A stretch of 37,556 bases of DNA from JAFGPJ01 sp964439135 (GTDB lineage Bacteria > Planctomycetota > Phycisphaerae > Sedimentisphaerales > Anaerobacaceae). Positions 17,678 to 25,527 of the stretch are shown here, in pieces. Each line of letters starts with the position of its first letter. Within the stretch, counting starts at the first letter, position 1. The notes under the pieces are model-generated. The model was given only the letters and a program-made list of their open reading frames with translations. It did not search any database and had not been told where the DNA came from. Location of the stretch: positions 1-37,556 of the forward strand of contig CAYTNN010000014.1 of the NCBI GenBank assembly GCA_964439135.1, in the 5' to 3' direction. The translations under genes and the position numbers were made by a program.

Positions 17678-19055
17678 ACACGTTCCTGTACTTCATATTA
17701 GTCGGCTCCAGTTGTATGGCCTTTTCTATTGCTTTGAGTGCATTTTCCGAGTCACCGTTCATGTCACGGGCCCAGCTTAGCACAAAGTAATTGAGAGCGG
17801 TCGGTTCCAACGCTACAGCTTTTTCCGCAAGCGCTCTGGCTTCCGGATATCCTGTGCCTGCTCTCAGGTATAACTGAGCGAGTTCGCGATAGCCGCCGGA
17901 GGATTTCGGCGCCACTTCAATAGCCTTTTGGAAAGCCTTTTCCGCGTTTCCCAACTGTTTTATTCGCATTGAGAGGATTCCAATATTCAAATGGCAGATC
18001 GGGTCATTAGGATCAATTTCACTTATTCTTCTGTACAGTGGAATCGCATCGGTGATTCGGTTTCTCGTGATATACAAAGAAGCAAGTTTTTCGAGGCATT
18101 GAATATTTTCAGGATTTAGTGTTGTCGCCTTCTTATAAAGTTCTTCGGCCTTTTCAAAATTCCCGCCGGTTTGATACATTTGTCCGGCAAGTAAATATGT
18201 CTCGGCCGCACCTTTTTGCATGTCAATAAGGTCATCAACGGCCTCATTTTCGCCTTTCAGAACCTCCATTTCCTCAGCCTTTAGTTTTTTGAATACAGCC
18301 ATGTACTCCTGAGCCTTTTCCTGCTGCTTTAATCTCGCGGACAGGGTAAAAAGACCGTAGTAAGTATTTGGATAATTGGGCTTAATCTCTATTGCCTTTT
18401 CGTAGTTCTTTTTGGCCTTCTCATACTGATTCTGTTGTAGATACAACTGTCCGAGCAGAAAATAACTGGAGCTGGAACGAGGAGAAATTTGAATGTCCTT
18501 CTCCAATTCTCCGATTGCCTGGCTTTGCTTGTTCTGCCCCATCAAAGCCAGAGCGATATCATGATGCACGCCGGTGATGTTGGGATCGATTTTAAGTGCC
18601 TTTTGCCAATACTCGATTGCCTGCTCGTATTGCTCCTTGTTCATGTAAAACCACCCGATGCTTTTATAGACATCGGGTCGGTCCGGATCCTGCTCTAATA
18701 CCTTATTGAAGTATTCCAGCGCCTTGTTAGCGTCACCGTGCCGTTCCCACAAATTGCCCATCAGCATGATTGGATTTATACTGTTGGGAAAATCTCTCAT
18801 GAGCCTTTCGGCCAACTCCAGATCCTCTTTTTTTAATGCGGAAATTTTTTCTTCCGGAGTAAGTGCGGGTTTTATTAAATCTTTCGAATCTGAGGGCGTC
18901 GATGTTGTTTGTTGCTTTCCAACAGTCTGGGAAAAGGCTGCTGTCTGAAAAAATCTGCAATTAAAAGCATACACAATAAATCCTGCCGTTAATATCGACA
19001 GAATTCTTTCTGAAGTATGCTTTTCCCATCCCCCAGTTATTGTTCGCTTACCCAT
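17652..19055 (-). CDS. membrane-anchored TPR protein (copy 1)
   Basis: The ATG at 19055 is preferred because TTGAGG lies eight bases upstream. The longer frame beginning at 19127 has no ribosome-binding site and adds 24 residues before the membrane helix. From 19055 the protein begins MGKRTITGGWEK, then one hydrophobic segment (ILSILTAGFIVYAF), then about ten TPR units such as 'ANKALEYFNKVLEQDPDRPDVYKSIG' and 'YEKAKKNYEKAIEIKPNYPNTYYGL'. The mid-protein linker 'KKLKAEEMEVLKGE' matches copy 2. It overlaps the downstream CRTAC1-like gene by 26 bases. Probably an anchored periplasmic scaffold. Confidence 0.85.
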   Translation of the reverse strand: MGKRTITGGWEKHTSERILSILTAGFIVYAFNCRFFQTAAFSQTVGKQQTTSTPSDSKDLIKPALTPEEKISALKKEDLELAERLMRDFPNSINPIMLMGNLWERHGDANKALEYFNKVLEQDPDRPDVYKSIGWFYMNKEQYEQAIEYWQKALKIDPNITGVHHDIALALMGQNKQSQAIGELEKDIQISPRSSSSYFLLGQLYLQQNQYEKAKKNYEKAIEIKPNYPNTYYGLFTLSARLKQQEKAQEYMAVFKKLKAEEMEVLKGENEAVDDLIDMQKGAAETYLLAGQMYQTGGNFEKAEELYKKATTLNPENIQCLEKLASLYITRNRITDAIPLYRRISEIDPNDPICHLNIGILSMRIKQLGNAEKAFQKAIEVAPKSSGGYRELAQLYLRAGTGYPEARALAEKAVALEPTALNYFVLSWARDMNGDSENALKAIEKAIQLEPTNMKYRNVYEHIKSKN

Positions 19056-19205
19056 ACGAATAGCCTCAATCTGAGCGTTGATATATGGCGAATAATGCTC
19101 TATATCGACCTGTTCTATTCCTATCATAAAAGATAAGCGACTCTAATGCAAGATGCCTCCAACCACAGATATTCTCGGACCAATACCGAAGACTCGGTGT
19201 GAATC

Positions 19206-22200
19206 CTATTCAGCATTTGGATTACCCACTCGCCGGGTATTAAAACGCCTGCGGTATTCCCGACGCTTTTCATCATCAGGATATTTTTCATTCGTACCGT
19301 ATGGATATGTGCTCATAGAGTGGAATGGGAGCGGTTCTACGGTGTCGGGATATGCCGAATAAAGGTCCATGTCCTTGCAGAAGCTGTCGGTTTTGAGAAT
19401 GAACGAACGGCGGAATCCCTCCGGCGTCGGGCTGAAATCGCCTGCCGAAAAGCGGAGTGTAATCTCTTCTCCCCTCCCCATTATGACGTAACAATCGTCC
19501 GCATCATCCAGAAGCTCCGTAACCTGGCCATAACGGGTGTAATCACCCTCCATAATTTTCCAGGCAACGGCGCCGCTGACACTATCGTAATCGTAAAGAG
19601 TCGGATGTCGCCCGTCGGGAGAATATTCCTGCGGATAACCCAGGAAATGAAGGTCAGCACTTTTTACCGGCAATTCCTGGATTCTAAGCCCAGCGTTCTC
19701 AAGGACAGGAGCAATGAATATCTGGTCCCAGTACAGTTCCATATTACTGGAGATGCGAATTCGTCGGTCGCTGGGTAATATTTTGCCGGTTACATCGAGA
19801 GTCATCATGTGCCGGATACCGGCGGGGTATCCCACCTCGTTAAAAAGCTCCAACCACTGGCCATCGCGAAAGACATGGATGCTCGGAGCGTGGCAGCGCA
19901 ATCCTGCCTGGCTGGCGGCATAGTTCGTCGCAGAATATGGGTACTCGACCCACCCGTGCAGAAACAGCACCAGACGCGATTGAGGCGATATCGCATGGAG
20001 CCTGTCACCGAAGTCAAGCTCTACGAAATGGTCTTTGGCCAGTCCTATGAAGCGATGGTCTGGTTCGGTCGCTCCGGCATAACGCCGGTCAACCAGACGT
20101 ATCTTTTCAGTGACATCGATACCTCTATCATCTATAGCACGTATCGGTTCAATCGGATCTTTGAAGTAGAAAAGCTCAAAAGGTACAGGCGGAATACTAA
20201 TCGCCATCATTTCATGTGGATAGACTTGTGTTCCTGCCGGATGGTCAACCGCGATTAATTTGGCCTGGTCGAAATAAACAACTTCCTCGATTGGTTCCAG
20301 CACCTGAAAGACATATTCGCCGTCACGCGGCTTGATATTCGGAATGGGCAAATACTCCGTCGGATCAGGCTTGGCGTATTCGTCCGGCGCTACGAGATAA
20401 CCCATGCCTCCCATACCTCCGAAATCGGATACGAACTCAAAATGCGAACCGTCCCACACAAAGAGATGCGGGCATGAAGAAGTCTTACGCTGTAATTCAG
20501 TAATCGTTATCACCTGATCCGCGGGCAGCTCCAGCTCCGCCTGAAGAACGGCATCGGGCCACATTATCCGCAACCAATCCACTTTGGAGTATTGCCCTAA
20601 GCCGGCGTGAATCCGGTACGGGGGCACGGCCACTTGTCCCGAGGACGTCCCCACTACAAATTGCTGGAAAACAGAACCCGTCTTGATCTCCACGCGAGCG
20701 CCGATCGCTGAATTATTTGAGCGGGTTTTCTTGTCCTGCTCGCGGGTACCACGAAGGTCAATTTCAATCCAATGGCCGCCCGGCGTTACATTTTCCACGA
20801 GGAAGGGATTCTCGCCTATTGGGGCCAGAAGAACATCGCATTTCCCGTTACCGGTGAAATCCGCCGCCACACAACTTGCGTTGCCGGGGTAATTGATGGC
20901 TGAGAGCATATTTCCGGGATCGGCTTCGAGTGCGTTGACAAAGCCGCCTTCAGGCCAGTTATTAATAAGCAGTGCCGGGCCCCTTTTGCCGTCACGCCTG
21001 AAAGTGTCGGCGATAACAATATCCAAATCGCCGTCATTATCAATATCCGCGAATTGTCCGCCGGTTCCGCCGAGCCGGCCACAGCTCTTGGAAAAATTCT
21101 CGTGGGGCTTAAAAGTAAATCCGCCCTGGTTTATGAATAGCTGTACTCCTTCATTGGTGAAAACCAGAAGGTCGCGGTCGCCATCCTTGTCGGGGTCGCC
21201 GGAAGTAGCGCTGAAAACTTGTTGAACCTTAATACCTGTTGTGTCGGCGTCAAGTACGTGATATTTCAACGCCCGATCGTTCACCCAGCCGATCGTTCCT
21301 TCATGTGCTGAAAATATTACCAAATCCAAATCGCGGTCGTTATCGAAATCATCATAAACCGCAGCAGTGACGGGATTATTCTCAAGCGTAAGGCCAAGTT
21401 TTTCGGCAATGTCGATAAAAGTGCCGTCCCTGTTGTTGTTATACAGACTGCCGCTTGTATTACGAAACGCCATGAAATCCAAATCACCGTCGCTGTCGAT
21501 GTCGACGGTTCTGGCAAAGTGAGTAATGAATTTTCCGCCGGCAACCGTTGCGTCCGGATTCGTTATGAAATTCGCCTTCCCATCGTTTTCAAAATAAATG
21601 TCCGGCCCCGCGCAGCCGAGCCAGAGATCGAGGTCCCCGTCGTTATCCACGTCGCCGAAGCAGGGGCTGATTCCCTGTTTTGCCAAAGTTGCTTCGTGAG
21701 AAAAACCGCCGGAGCCGTCGTTACGCCATAAATATACACTTCCATCGTCGCCGAACGCAGTAATACAGAGATCGAGGTCCCCGTCCTCGTCTATATCGCC
21801 GGCGGTAATCCCCGGAAGCTCTATATTCCCGCCGGGGAATTTCCATGCTGAAGTGGCGTCGCTTAATGCTTTTAGCTCGGGTGAAAATAAAATCCTTTTC
21901 TGCGGGAACGCCGCTGCAGAAGGCAAAGGCAGATTGTCCGCACCGAGGGCCGTATAATATTTCCCTACTGTCCCGTACGCCTTGAGGACCGTAAAAGTTC
22001 CGCCGGTAAGTTCTGTTTCTTTGAGCTCCTTGAAGCGGTTGAAAAGAGCCCTTGCCTCGTCGCGTTTTTGCGTTCGCTGGTACTGGGTGGCGAGCCGATA
22101 TACGGCGGAAATAAAACCCGGATCGAGGGCAATGATTTTTTCAAGCATTTTTGTGCCTTCTTCTGCAGAGCCGAGATTAATAAGCACTTCGGCGTATTTG

Positions 22201-22700
22201 TACAATACATAGGGATCTTCGCTGTCGCTTTCATATACTTTACGAAAACATTCAAGTGCCTTTTTAGTTTCCCCGAGGTGCTGATGATAAAGACCGAGAC
22301 CAAATCGCGCATGCAGATGGTCGGGATCGGATTCCAGCACGGTTTCGAATGCCTTTTGTGCCAAATCGAGATAGCTTTGCGCTCCGGGTTTTTCCTGCAT
22401 ATTCAAATAGGCCAGCCCGAGATTAAAGCGTGCCGCGGACCAGTCGGGCGCCGTCTCCAGAACCGACTCGTATGCTCTCGCTGCTTCAAGATAATTGTAC
22501 TGTTCGAGAAGGGCGGCGCCGCGATTGAAATCAACAAGCGCTTTGGCAATAGATTCGGATATGGCCGGCTTGGAATTTCTCGAAACCTGATTTGCTTTTT
22601 CCGGCTGTTCCGTTCGGTTGCCGCAGCTTGCAAGTATCAATCCCAATAAAAGAAAGAATCCGATCTTTCGTAAAGCCTTAATCATCTTGAATATTTCCAT
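19206..22700 (-). CDS. large lipoprotein: TPR + FG-GAP/VCBS propeller + ASPIC/UnbV + unassigned C-terminal region
   Basis: 1164 residues, starting five bases after TGAGG. Lipobox 'LILASC' at about residue 26. Residues of about 45-240 are TPRs ('YLEAARAYESVLETAPDWSAARFNLG'). Residues of about 280-640 carry seven Ca-loop repeats (DIDEDGDLDLCI, DVDNDGDLDLWL, DIDSDGDLDFMA and others). An ASPIC/UnbV domain ('NSAIGARVEIKTG', 'HAGLGQYSKVDWLRIMWPD') follows near 690-760. The remaining 400 or so residues (from 'HLFVWDGSHFEFVSDFGGMGGMGYLV') form a region I cannot assign, rich in aromatic residues and predicted beta structure; it includes 'LVLFLHGWVEYPYS'. It thus combines in one chain the TPR and CRTAC1 modules that downstream genes encode separately. 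First gene of the minus-strand operon, behind a strong promoter. Confidence 0.85.
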   Translation of the reverse strand: MEIFKMIKALRKIGFFLLLGLILASCGNRTEQPEKANQVSRNSKPAISESIAKALVDFNRGAALLEQYNYLEAARAYESVLETAPDWSAARFNLGLAYLNMQEKPGAQSYLDLAQKAFETVLESDPDHLHARFGLGLYHQHLGETKKALECFRKVYESDSEDPYVLYKYAEVLINLGSAEEGTKMLEKIIALDPGFISAVYRLATQYQRTQKRDEARALFNRFKELKETELTGGTFTVLKAYGTVGKYYTALGADNLPLPSAAAFPQKRILFSPELKALSDATSAWKFPGGNIELPGITAGDIDEDGDLDLCITAFGDDGSVYLWRNDGSGGFSHEATLAKQGISPCFGDVDNDGDLDLWLGCAGPDIYFENDGKANFITNPDATVAGGKFITHFARTVDIDSDGDLDFMAFRNTSGSLYNNNRDGTFIDIAEKLGLTLENNPVTAAVYDDFDNDRDLDLVIFSAHEGTIGWVNDRALKYHVLDADTTGIKVQQVFSATSGDPDKDGDRDLLVFTNEGVQLFINQGGFTFKPHENFSKSCGRLGGTGGQFADIDNDGDLDIVIADTFRRDGKRGPALLINNWPEGGFVNALEADPGNMLSAINYPGNASCVAADFTGNGKCDVLLAPIGENPFLVENVTPGGHWIEIDLRGTREQDKKTRSNNSAIGARVEIKTGSVFQQFVVGTSSGQVAVPPYRIHAGLGQYSKVDWLRIMWPDAVLQAELELPADQVITITELQRKTSSCPHLFVWDGSHFEFVSDFGGMGGMGYLVAPDEYAKPDPTEYLPIPNIKPRDGEYVFQVLEPIEEVVYFDQAKLIAVDHPAGTQVYPHEMMAISIPPVPFELFYFKDPIEPIRAIDDRGIDVTEKIRLVDRRYAGATEPDHRFIGLAKDHFVELDFGDRLHAISPQSRLVLFLHGWVEYPYSATNYAASQAGLRCHAPSIHVFRDGQWLELFNEVGYPAGIRHMMTLDVTGKILPSDRRIRISSNMELYWDQIFIAPVLENAGLRIQELPVKSADLHFLGYPQEYSPDGRHPTLYDYDSVSGAVAWKIMEGDYTRYGQVTELLDDADDCYVIMGRGEEITLRFSAGDFSPTPEGFRRSFILKTDSFCKDMDLYSAYPDTVEPLPFHSMSTYPYGTNEKYPDDEKRREYRRRFNTRRVGNPNAE

Positions 22701-22755
22701 AAAAACCTCATTTTTTACAGTTTATGCTCTGAAAGTTTTATATTGTTTCCTTTTG

Positions 22756-22784
22756 AAGATAGAGCCTTCGATACTTTTTGTCAA
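22756..22784 (-). promoter_or_regulatory. sigma-70-like promoter for the TPR/CRTAC1 operon
   Basis: Reading the minus strand, a perfect TTGACA (22784-22779) is followed after 17 bases by TATCTT (22761-22756), about 56 bases before the ATG of the 1164-residue lipoprotein gene. Good position and spacing; motif evidence only. Confidence 0.55.
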
Positions 22785-23032
22785 TAATGGCTTTTAACGC
22801 ACCGGTATAGTTAAGATTAATTTGATTTGACGCCCATTCGGTTTTGCTCGGGGTCGGCTCTTTACGGTAATAAGCGTAAGGCAAAAGGCCTGATTGTAAT
22901 TTAGTATAGACCTTCACATTAAATGCTGTTAGTTTCGTCTCAATCCTTTCTTTCTTGCAAAGGCGGCCGGGCGGACTATAATTTCCGGGGTCGTACCTCG
23001 TCTTCGCTCGGCATGAAGGACCTCCCTCTTTA

Positions 23033-23052
23033 CCCTGAGCGTAGTCGAAGGG
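23033..23052. repeat. dispersed intergenic repeat fragment
   Basis: The 20-base unit CCCTGAGCGTAGTCGAAGGG, with the adjacent CTTCGCTCGGCATGAAGGA-type sequence, is of a kind often met as scattered non-coding repeats in environmental genomes. Its ends (CCCT/AGGG) are complementary. It lies between the oppositely oriented lipoprotein and E2-like genes. Recognition is from familiarity with such sequences, not from a search. Confidence 0.4.
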
Positions 23053-23104
23053 TGAAATCGCTAAAAAGAATTCGACAACCGACAATCGGAAATCGGAAAT
23101 CTCT

Positions 23105-23773
23105 ATGCTTATCCCATTAACTAGGATCCAGAAGCTAATTGGCCGAAGGATGCTGAAATCCAAGCAGAGCAAGGCCTGCTTTTACCTCGAAGCCAAAGCG
23201 GATGTAACTGAGCTGATGGCTCTTCGGCCCAAGCTCCGGAAATCGCTCGGCGTCAGAATAACCACGAACGCTTTTTATATTCACATTCTGGGCCTGGCGG
23301 CACAAAAATATCCTCTTGCAGTCGGCCGGCTTCAAGGCGACAGCATAACAATCGCCGAACGTATTAACGTTGGTTTTGCGGTCAATGCTCCGCAGGGTCT
23401 TGTTGTGCCGGTGGTGAAGGATGCCGCCGATAAAACGTTGCCTGAGATCGCCCGTGAGGAGAAACTGCTGACGGATAAAGCACGAGATAATAAACTGACG
23501 CTCGAAGAGATCGAAGGCGAGACGATCGCGCTAAGCAATCTCGGCGCGTACGACATAGATTCTTTTTTGGGAATCATCCCGCCGCCGGCCAGCACGATAT
23601 TGTCCGTCGGTAACGTCGTGGCCAAGGTTGTCTGCAGAGAGGGCGAAATAACGGTGCGAAAAATGCTAAGCCTGTCTGTTGCTGCCGACCGTAGAGTGAT
23701 AAGCGAGACTTATGCCGCCGAGTTTCTAAACTTCATTAAAGACCGATTGCAAAATCCGCAACAGGTGATTTGA
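23105..23773 (+). CDS. 2-oxoacid dehydrogenase E2 acyltransferase-domain protein, stand-alone, active site altered
   Basis: 222 residues matching only the C-terminal catalytic domain of E2 acyltransferases (lipoamide acyltransferase). It opens with 'IPLTRIQKLIGRRMLKSKQ', the usual start of that domain, and contains 'INVGFAVNAPQGLVVPVVKDA' and 'LSNLGAYDIDSFLGIIPPPASTILSVG'. The lipoyl and peripheral-subunit-binding domains are absent. The catalytic D-H-R-x-x-D-G motif reads D-R-R-V-I-S-E here (residues 195-201), so the acyl-transfer His is Arg196 and the Asp is Ser200. The protein is therefore probably not an ordinary acyltransferase. It may be structural, or work on another thioester in the same fold. 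No clear ribosome-binding site precedes the ATG, and repeat-like sequence lies just upstream, so 5' truncation is possible. No E1 or E3 genes are nearby. Confidence 0.8.
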   Translation: MLIPLTRIQKLIGRRMLKSKQSKACFYLEAKADVTELMALRPKLRKSLGVRITTNAFYIHILGLAAQKYPLAVGRLQGDSITIAERINVGFAVNAPQGLVVPVVKDAADKTLPEIAREEKLLTDKARDNKLTLEEIEGETIALSNLGAYDIDSFLGIIPPPASTILSVGNVVAKVVCREGEITVRKMLSLSVAADRRVISETYAAEFLNFIKDRLQNPQQVI

Positions 23774-23834
23774 TAAAAAATCAGGAATTTTTTTGCTCAG
23801 TGCAATATTAACCTTTTTCTTAGGAGAGAACCGT

Positions 23835-24746
23835 ATGAATCGTGACATGAGAATCGCTTTTGTTTGCACAATTACTTTGATGATATTTGCTGTGATAGTA
23901 CCGGTCGGACAAGCGGCAACCTCGCCGCATGAGGTCGTGCTGCTCTGGCCGGAAGGTGCCCCGGGCGCCAAAGGAACTGACGAGGGCGATAAGCCGTCGT
24001 TGACAATTTATCTGCCGGACGAGCAAAAAGCGACCGGCGCCGCAGTGGTGATTTTCCCCGGTGGTGGTTACGGCCATCTGGCTATGGACCACGAGGGACA
24101 TCAGATCGCCCAGTGGCTCAACTCGATTGGCGTGGCCGGTTTTATTCTCAAGTACCGCCACAGCAACAGCGGGGCCGGCTACGGTCATCCGGCGCCAATC
24201 CAGGACGCCCAGCGGGCAATCAGGGCGGTTCGCAGCCGGGCGGGAGAGTGGGGCGTCAATTTCGGCAGGATCGGTATTATCGGTTTTTCTGCGGGGGGAC
24301 ATCTGGCATCGAGCGCCGGCACGCATTTCCAGAACCGATACAGCGAGCCGGCTGACGCGATTGATCAATGCAGTTGCCGGCCTGATTTCATGATCCTTAT
24401 GTACCCGGTCATATCGTTTACCGAATGGTACACCCACAAGGGCTCTCGAAGGAATCTGTTGGGTGAAAATCCCGATGCCGATCTTGTCGAGAACTTTTCA
24501 AATGAAAAGCAGGTGACGCCCGAAACGCCGCCTACGTTCCTGGTTCACGCCGACGATGATAATGGCGTGCCGTCCGAGAACAGCATCGCTTTCTACCTTG
24601 CTCTGCGAAAGGCCAAGGTCCCGGCTGAAATGCACATCTACGAAAAAGGGGGCCACGGATTCGGGCCGGGCGCGGGCAAGGGCGCCTGTTCGAGCTGGAT
24701 GGTCCGCTGCGCCGACTGGATGAAAGGACGCGGACTGCTGGATTAA
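23835..24746 (+). CDS. secreted alpha/beta hydrolase (esterase/acetyl-xylan-esterase-like)
   Basis: ATG 23835 is chosen over 23793: AGGAGA (23822-23827) sits seven bases upstream, and the shorter form starts with a regular signal peptide (MRIAFVCTITLMIFAVIVPVGQA). The mature part begins 'LLWPEGAPGAKGTDEGDKP', common in planctomycete BD-FAE-like esterases. Motifs: an oxyanion-hole region 'VVIFPGGGYGHL', nucleophile elbow G-F-S-A-G-G with Ser152, an acid in 'VHADDDNGVP' and the catalytic His in 'KGGHGFG'. It probably removes acyl groups from polysaccharides or small esters outside the cytoplasm. It follows the E2-like gene by 61 bases on the same strand; functional linkage is doubtful. Confidence 0.88.
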   Translation: MNRDMRIAFVCTITLMIFAVIVPVGQAATSPHEVVLLWPEGAPGAKGTDEGDKPSLTIYLPDEQKATGAAVVIFPGGGYGHLAMDHEGHQIAQWLNSIGVAGFILKYRHSNSGAGYGHPAPIQDAQRAIRAVRSRAGEWGVNFGRIGIIGFSAGGHLASSAGTHFQNRYSEPADAIDQCSCRPDFMILMYPVISFTEWYTHKGSRRNLLGENPDADLVENFSNEKQVTPETPPTFLVHADDDNGVPSENSIAFYLALRKAKVPAEMHIYEKGGHGFGPGAGKGACSSWMVRCADWMKGRGLLD

Positions 24747-24928
24747 ACAAAAGACCAGGGCGGACAAAAATAAGACGAAATCCTAATTTATAGATGCGCT
24801 GGACATCTTGAGCAGGTCGGGATGTTTATGTCGTTTGTGTTTTTAAAGCGCTTGGAGAGTAAATAAACTACGGCATAAATATCCCACGGGCTAATTTTCT
24901 ATTATCGTATAATGATTCCTGCTCGAAT

Positions 24929-24984
24929 CCAGATTCCTCCACTACGGGATACTTCGCATCCCTCCGGTCGGAATGACAATGAAG
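24929..24984 (+). repeat. 56-bp direct repeat, copy 1
   Basis: Identical over 56 bases to 25415-25470, in the same orientation. It includes CTCCACTACGGGATACTTCG and GGTCGGAATGACAATGAAG, sequences of the kind found in dispersed intergenic repeats. The two copies bracket the GIY-YIG pseudogene. A related motif (TTTCGAGCGAAGCCGAGAAA) lies between, at 25024-25043. Confidence 0.9.
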
Positions 24985-25061
24985 CATTTTGCCATTTCAA
25001 GAGTGCCGCCTTCCCCTTTGTCATTTCGAGCGAAGCCGAGAAATCTGGACGGCGCGCAATA

Positions 25062-25358
25062 TCAATCGTACCAGCCATCACTGAGGTCATGCCAGTCGGG
25101 ATTCTCCTGATTAATAAGCCTTACCTTTTTCTCACGACGCCATCGCTTGATCTGCTTTTCTCTGGCTATCCCGGAGGTTGCATCGCTAAATGTCTCGAAA
25201 TAAATGAGCGTATCGATCTTATAGTGACTCGTGAAGCCCTCGACAAGACCTTCATTGTGCTACATGATTCTCTGTTGGATATTATTGGTGAATCCAACGT
25301 ACAAAGTCCGTGATTGATTGGTCATTATGTAAACGTAGTAGGTCTTGCTGGCTGACAT
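25062..25358 (-). pseudogene. GIY-YIG superfamily (UPF0213-like) nuclease, interrupted by one in-frame TAG
   Basis: Reading the minus strand from ATG 25358 gives 98 codons plus TGA: MSASKTYYVYIMTNQSRTLY, VGFTNNIQQRIM, then TAG at codon 33 (25262-25260), then HNEGLVEGFTSHYKIDTLIY, FETFSDATSGIAREKQIKRW and so on to a 'NPDWHDLSDGWYD' end. This is a full-length small GIY-YIG protein with 'YVYIM' and 'LYVGFTNN' for the signature and the conserved Arg30. Family members usually have Glu, Gln or Lys before the His, so a single G-to-T or C-to-T change explains the stop. Everything after it is intact, suggesting recent inactivation or a sequencing error. Such genes are often found among dispersed repeats, and this one is bracketed by two 56-bp copies. 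Confidence 0.85.
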
Positions 25359-25414
25359 GCAGGTATTATAGATGTGGCTCCTTCTCGAATCCAGAATTCT
25401 TTGTAAGACGTAAG

Positions 25415-25470
25415 CCAGATTCCTCCACTACGGGATACTTCGCATCCCTCCGGTCGGAATGACAATGAAG
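25415..25470 (+). repeat. 56-bp direct repeat, copy 2
   Basis: Exact second copy of 24929-24984. The rest of the 781-base gap between the hydrolase and ParA-like genes (24747-25527) contains only these repeats and the GIY-YIG pseudogene. The first 150 bases (24747-24900) show nothing I can identify. Confidence 0.9.
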
Positions 25471-25527
25471 GGACTTGTCATGTTCTTTGGATTTATTTCG
25501 GCTTACGGGGTTTCATGGCCTGCGGGA

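Larger units (their letters stand above)
22701..23104. other. intergenic region with promoter and degenerate dispersed-repeat sequence
   Basis: This 404-base gap separates the minus-strand lipoprotein gene from the plus-strand E2-like gene. It holds the promoter at 22756-22784 and, at about 22990-23052, a stretch of dispersed-repeat type. An open frame runs through it on the minus strand (22738-23172), but much of its translation is a repeat-derived sequence and I do not call it a gene. The end of that frame (about 22741-22930) has ordinary amino-acid composition and could be a gene remnant that I do not recognise. Confidence 0.5.

Noticed and set aside
22738..23172. 144-residue minus-strand open frame
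   Set aside because: Much of it translates dispersed-repeat sequence (FDYAQGKEGGPSCRAKTR type), it overlaps the start of the E2-like gene, and no ribosome-binding site is seen. Its last 60 residues could be a remnant, but I do not recognise it.
23820..24437. 205-residue minus-strand frame opposite the alpha/beta hydrolase
   Set aside because: A shadow of a well-supported hydrolase with all catalytic motifs on the plus strand.
25062..25358. Stop-codon reassignment (TAG as sense) explaining the GIY-YIG frame
   Set aside because: TAG is used as the normal stop by other genes here (for example at 876-878 and 7788-7790), so a pseudogene or sequencing error is simpler.
24747..25527. CRISPR array suggested by repeated sequence
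   Set aside because: There are only two 56-bp copies, about 430 bases apart, with a pseudogene between them; no regular spacers and no cas genes.
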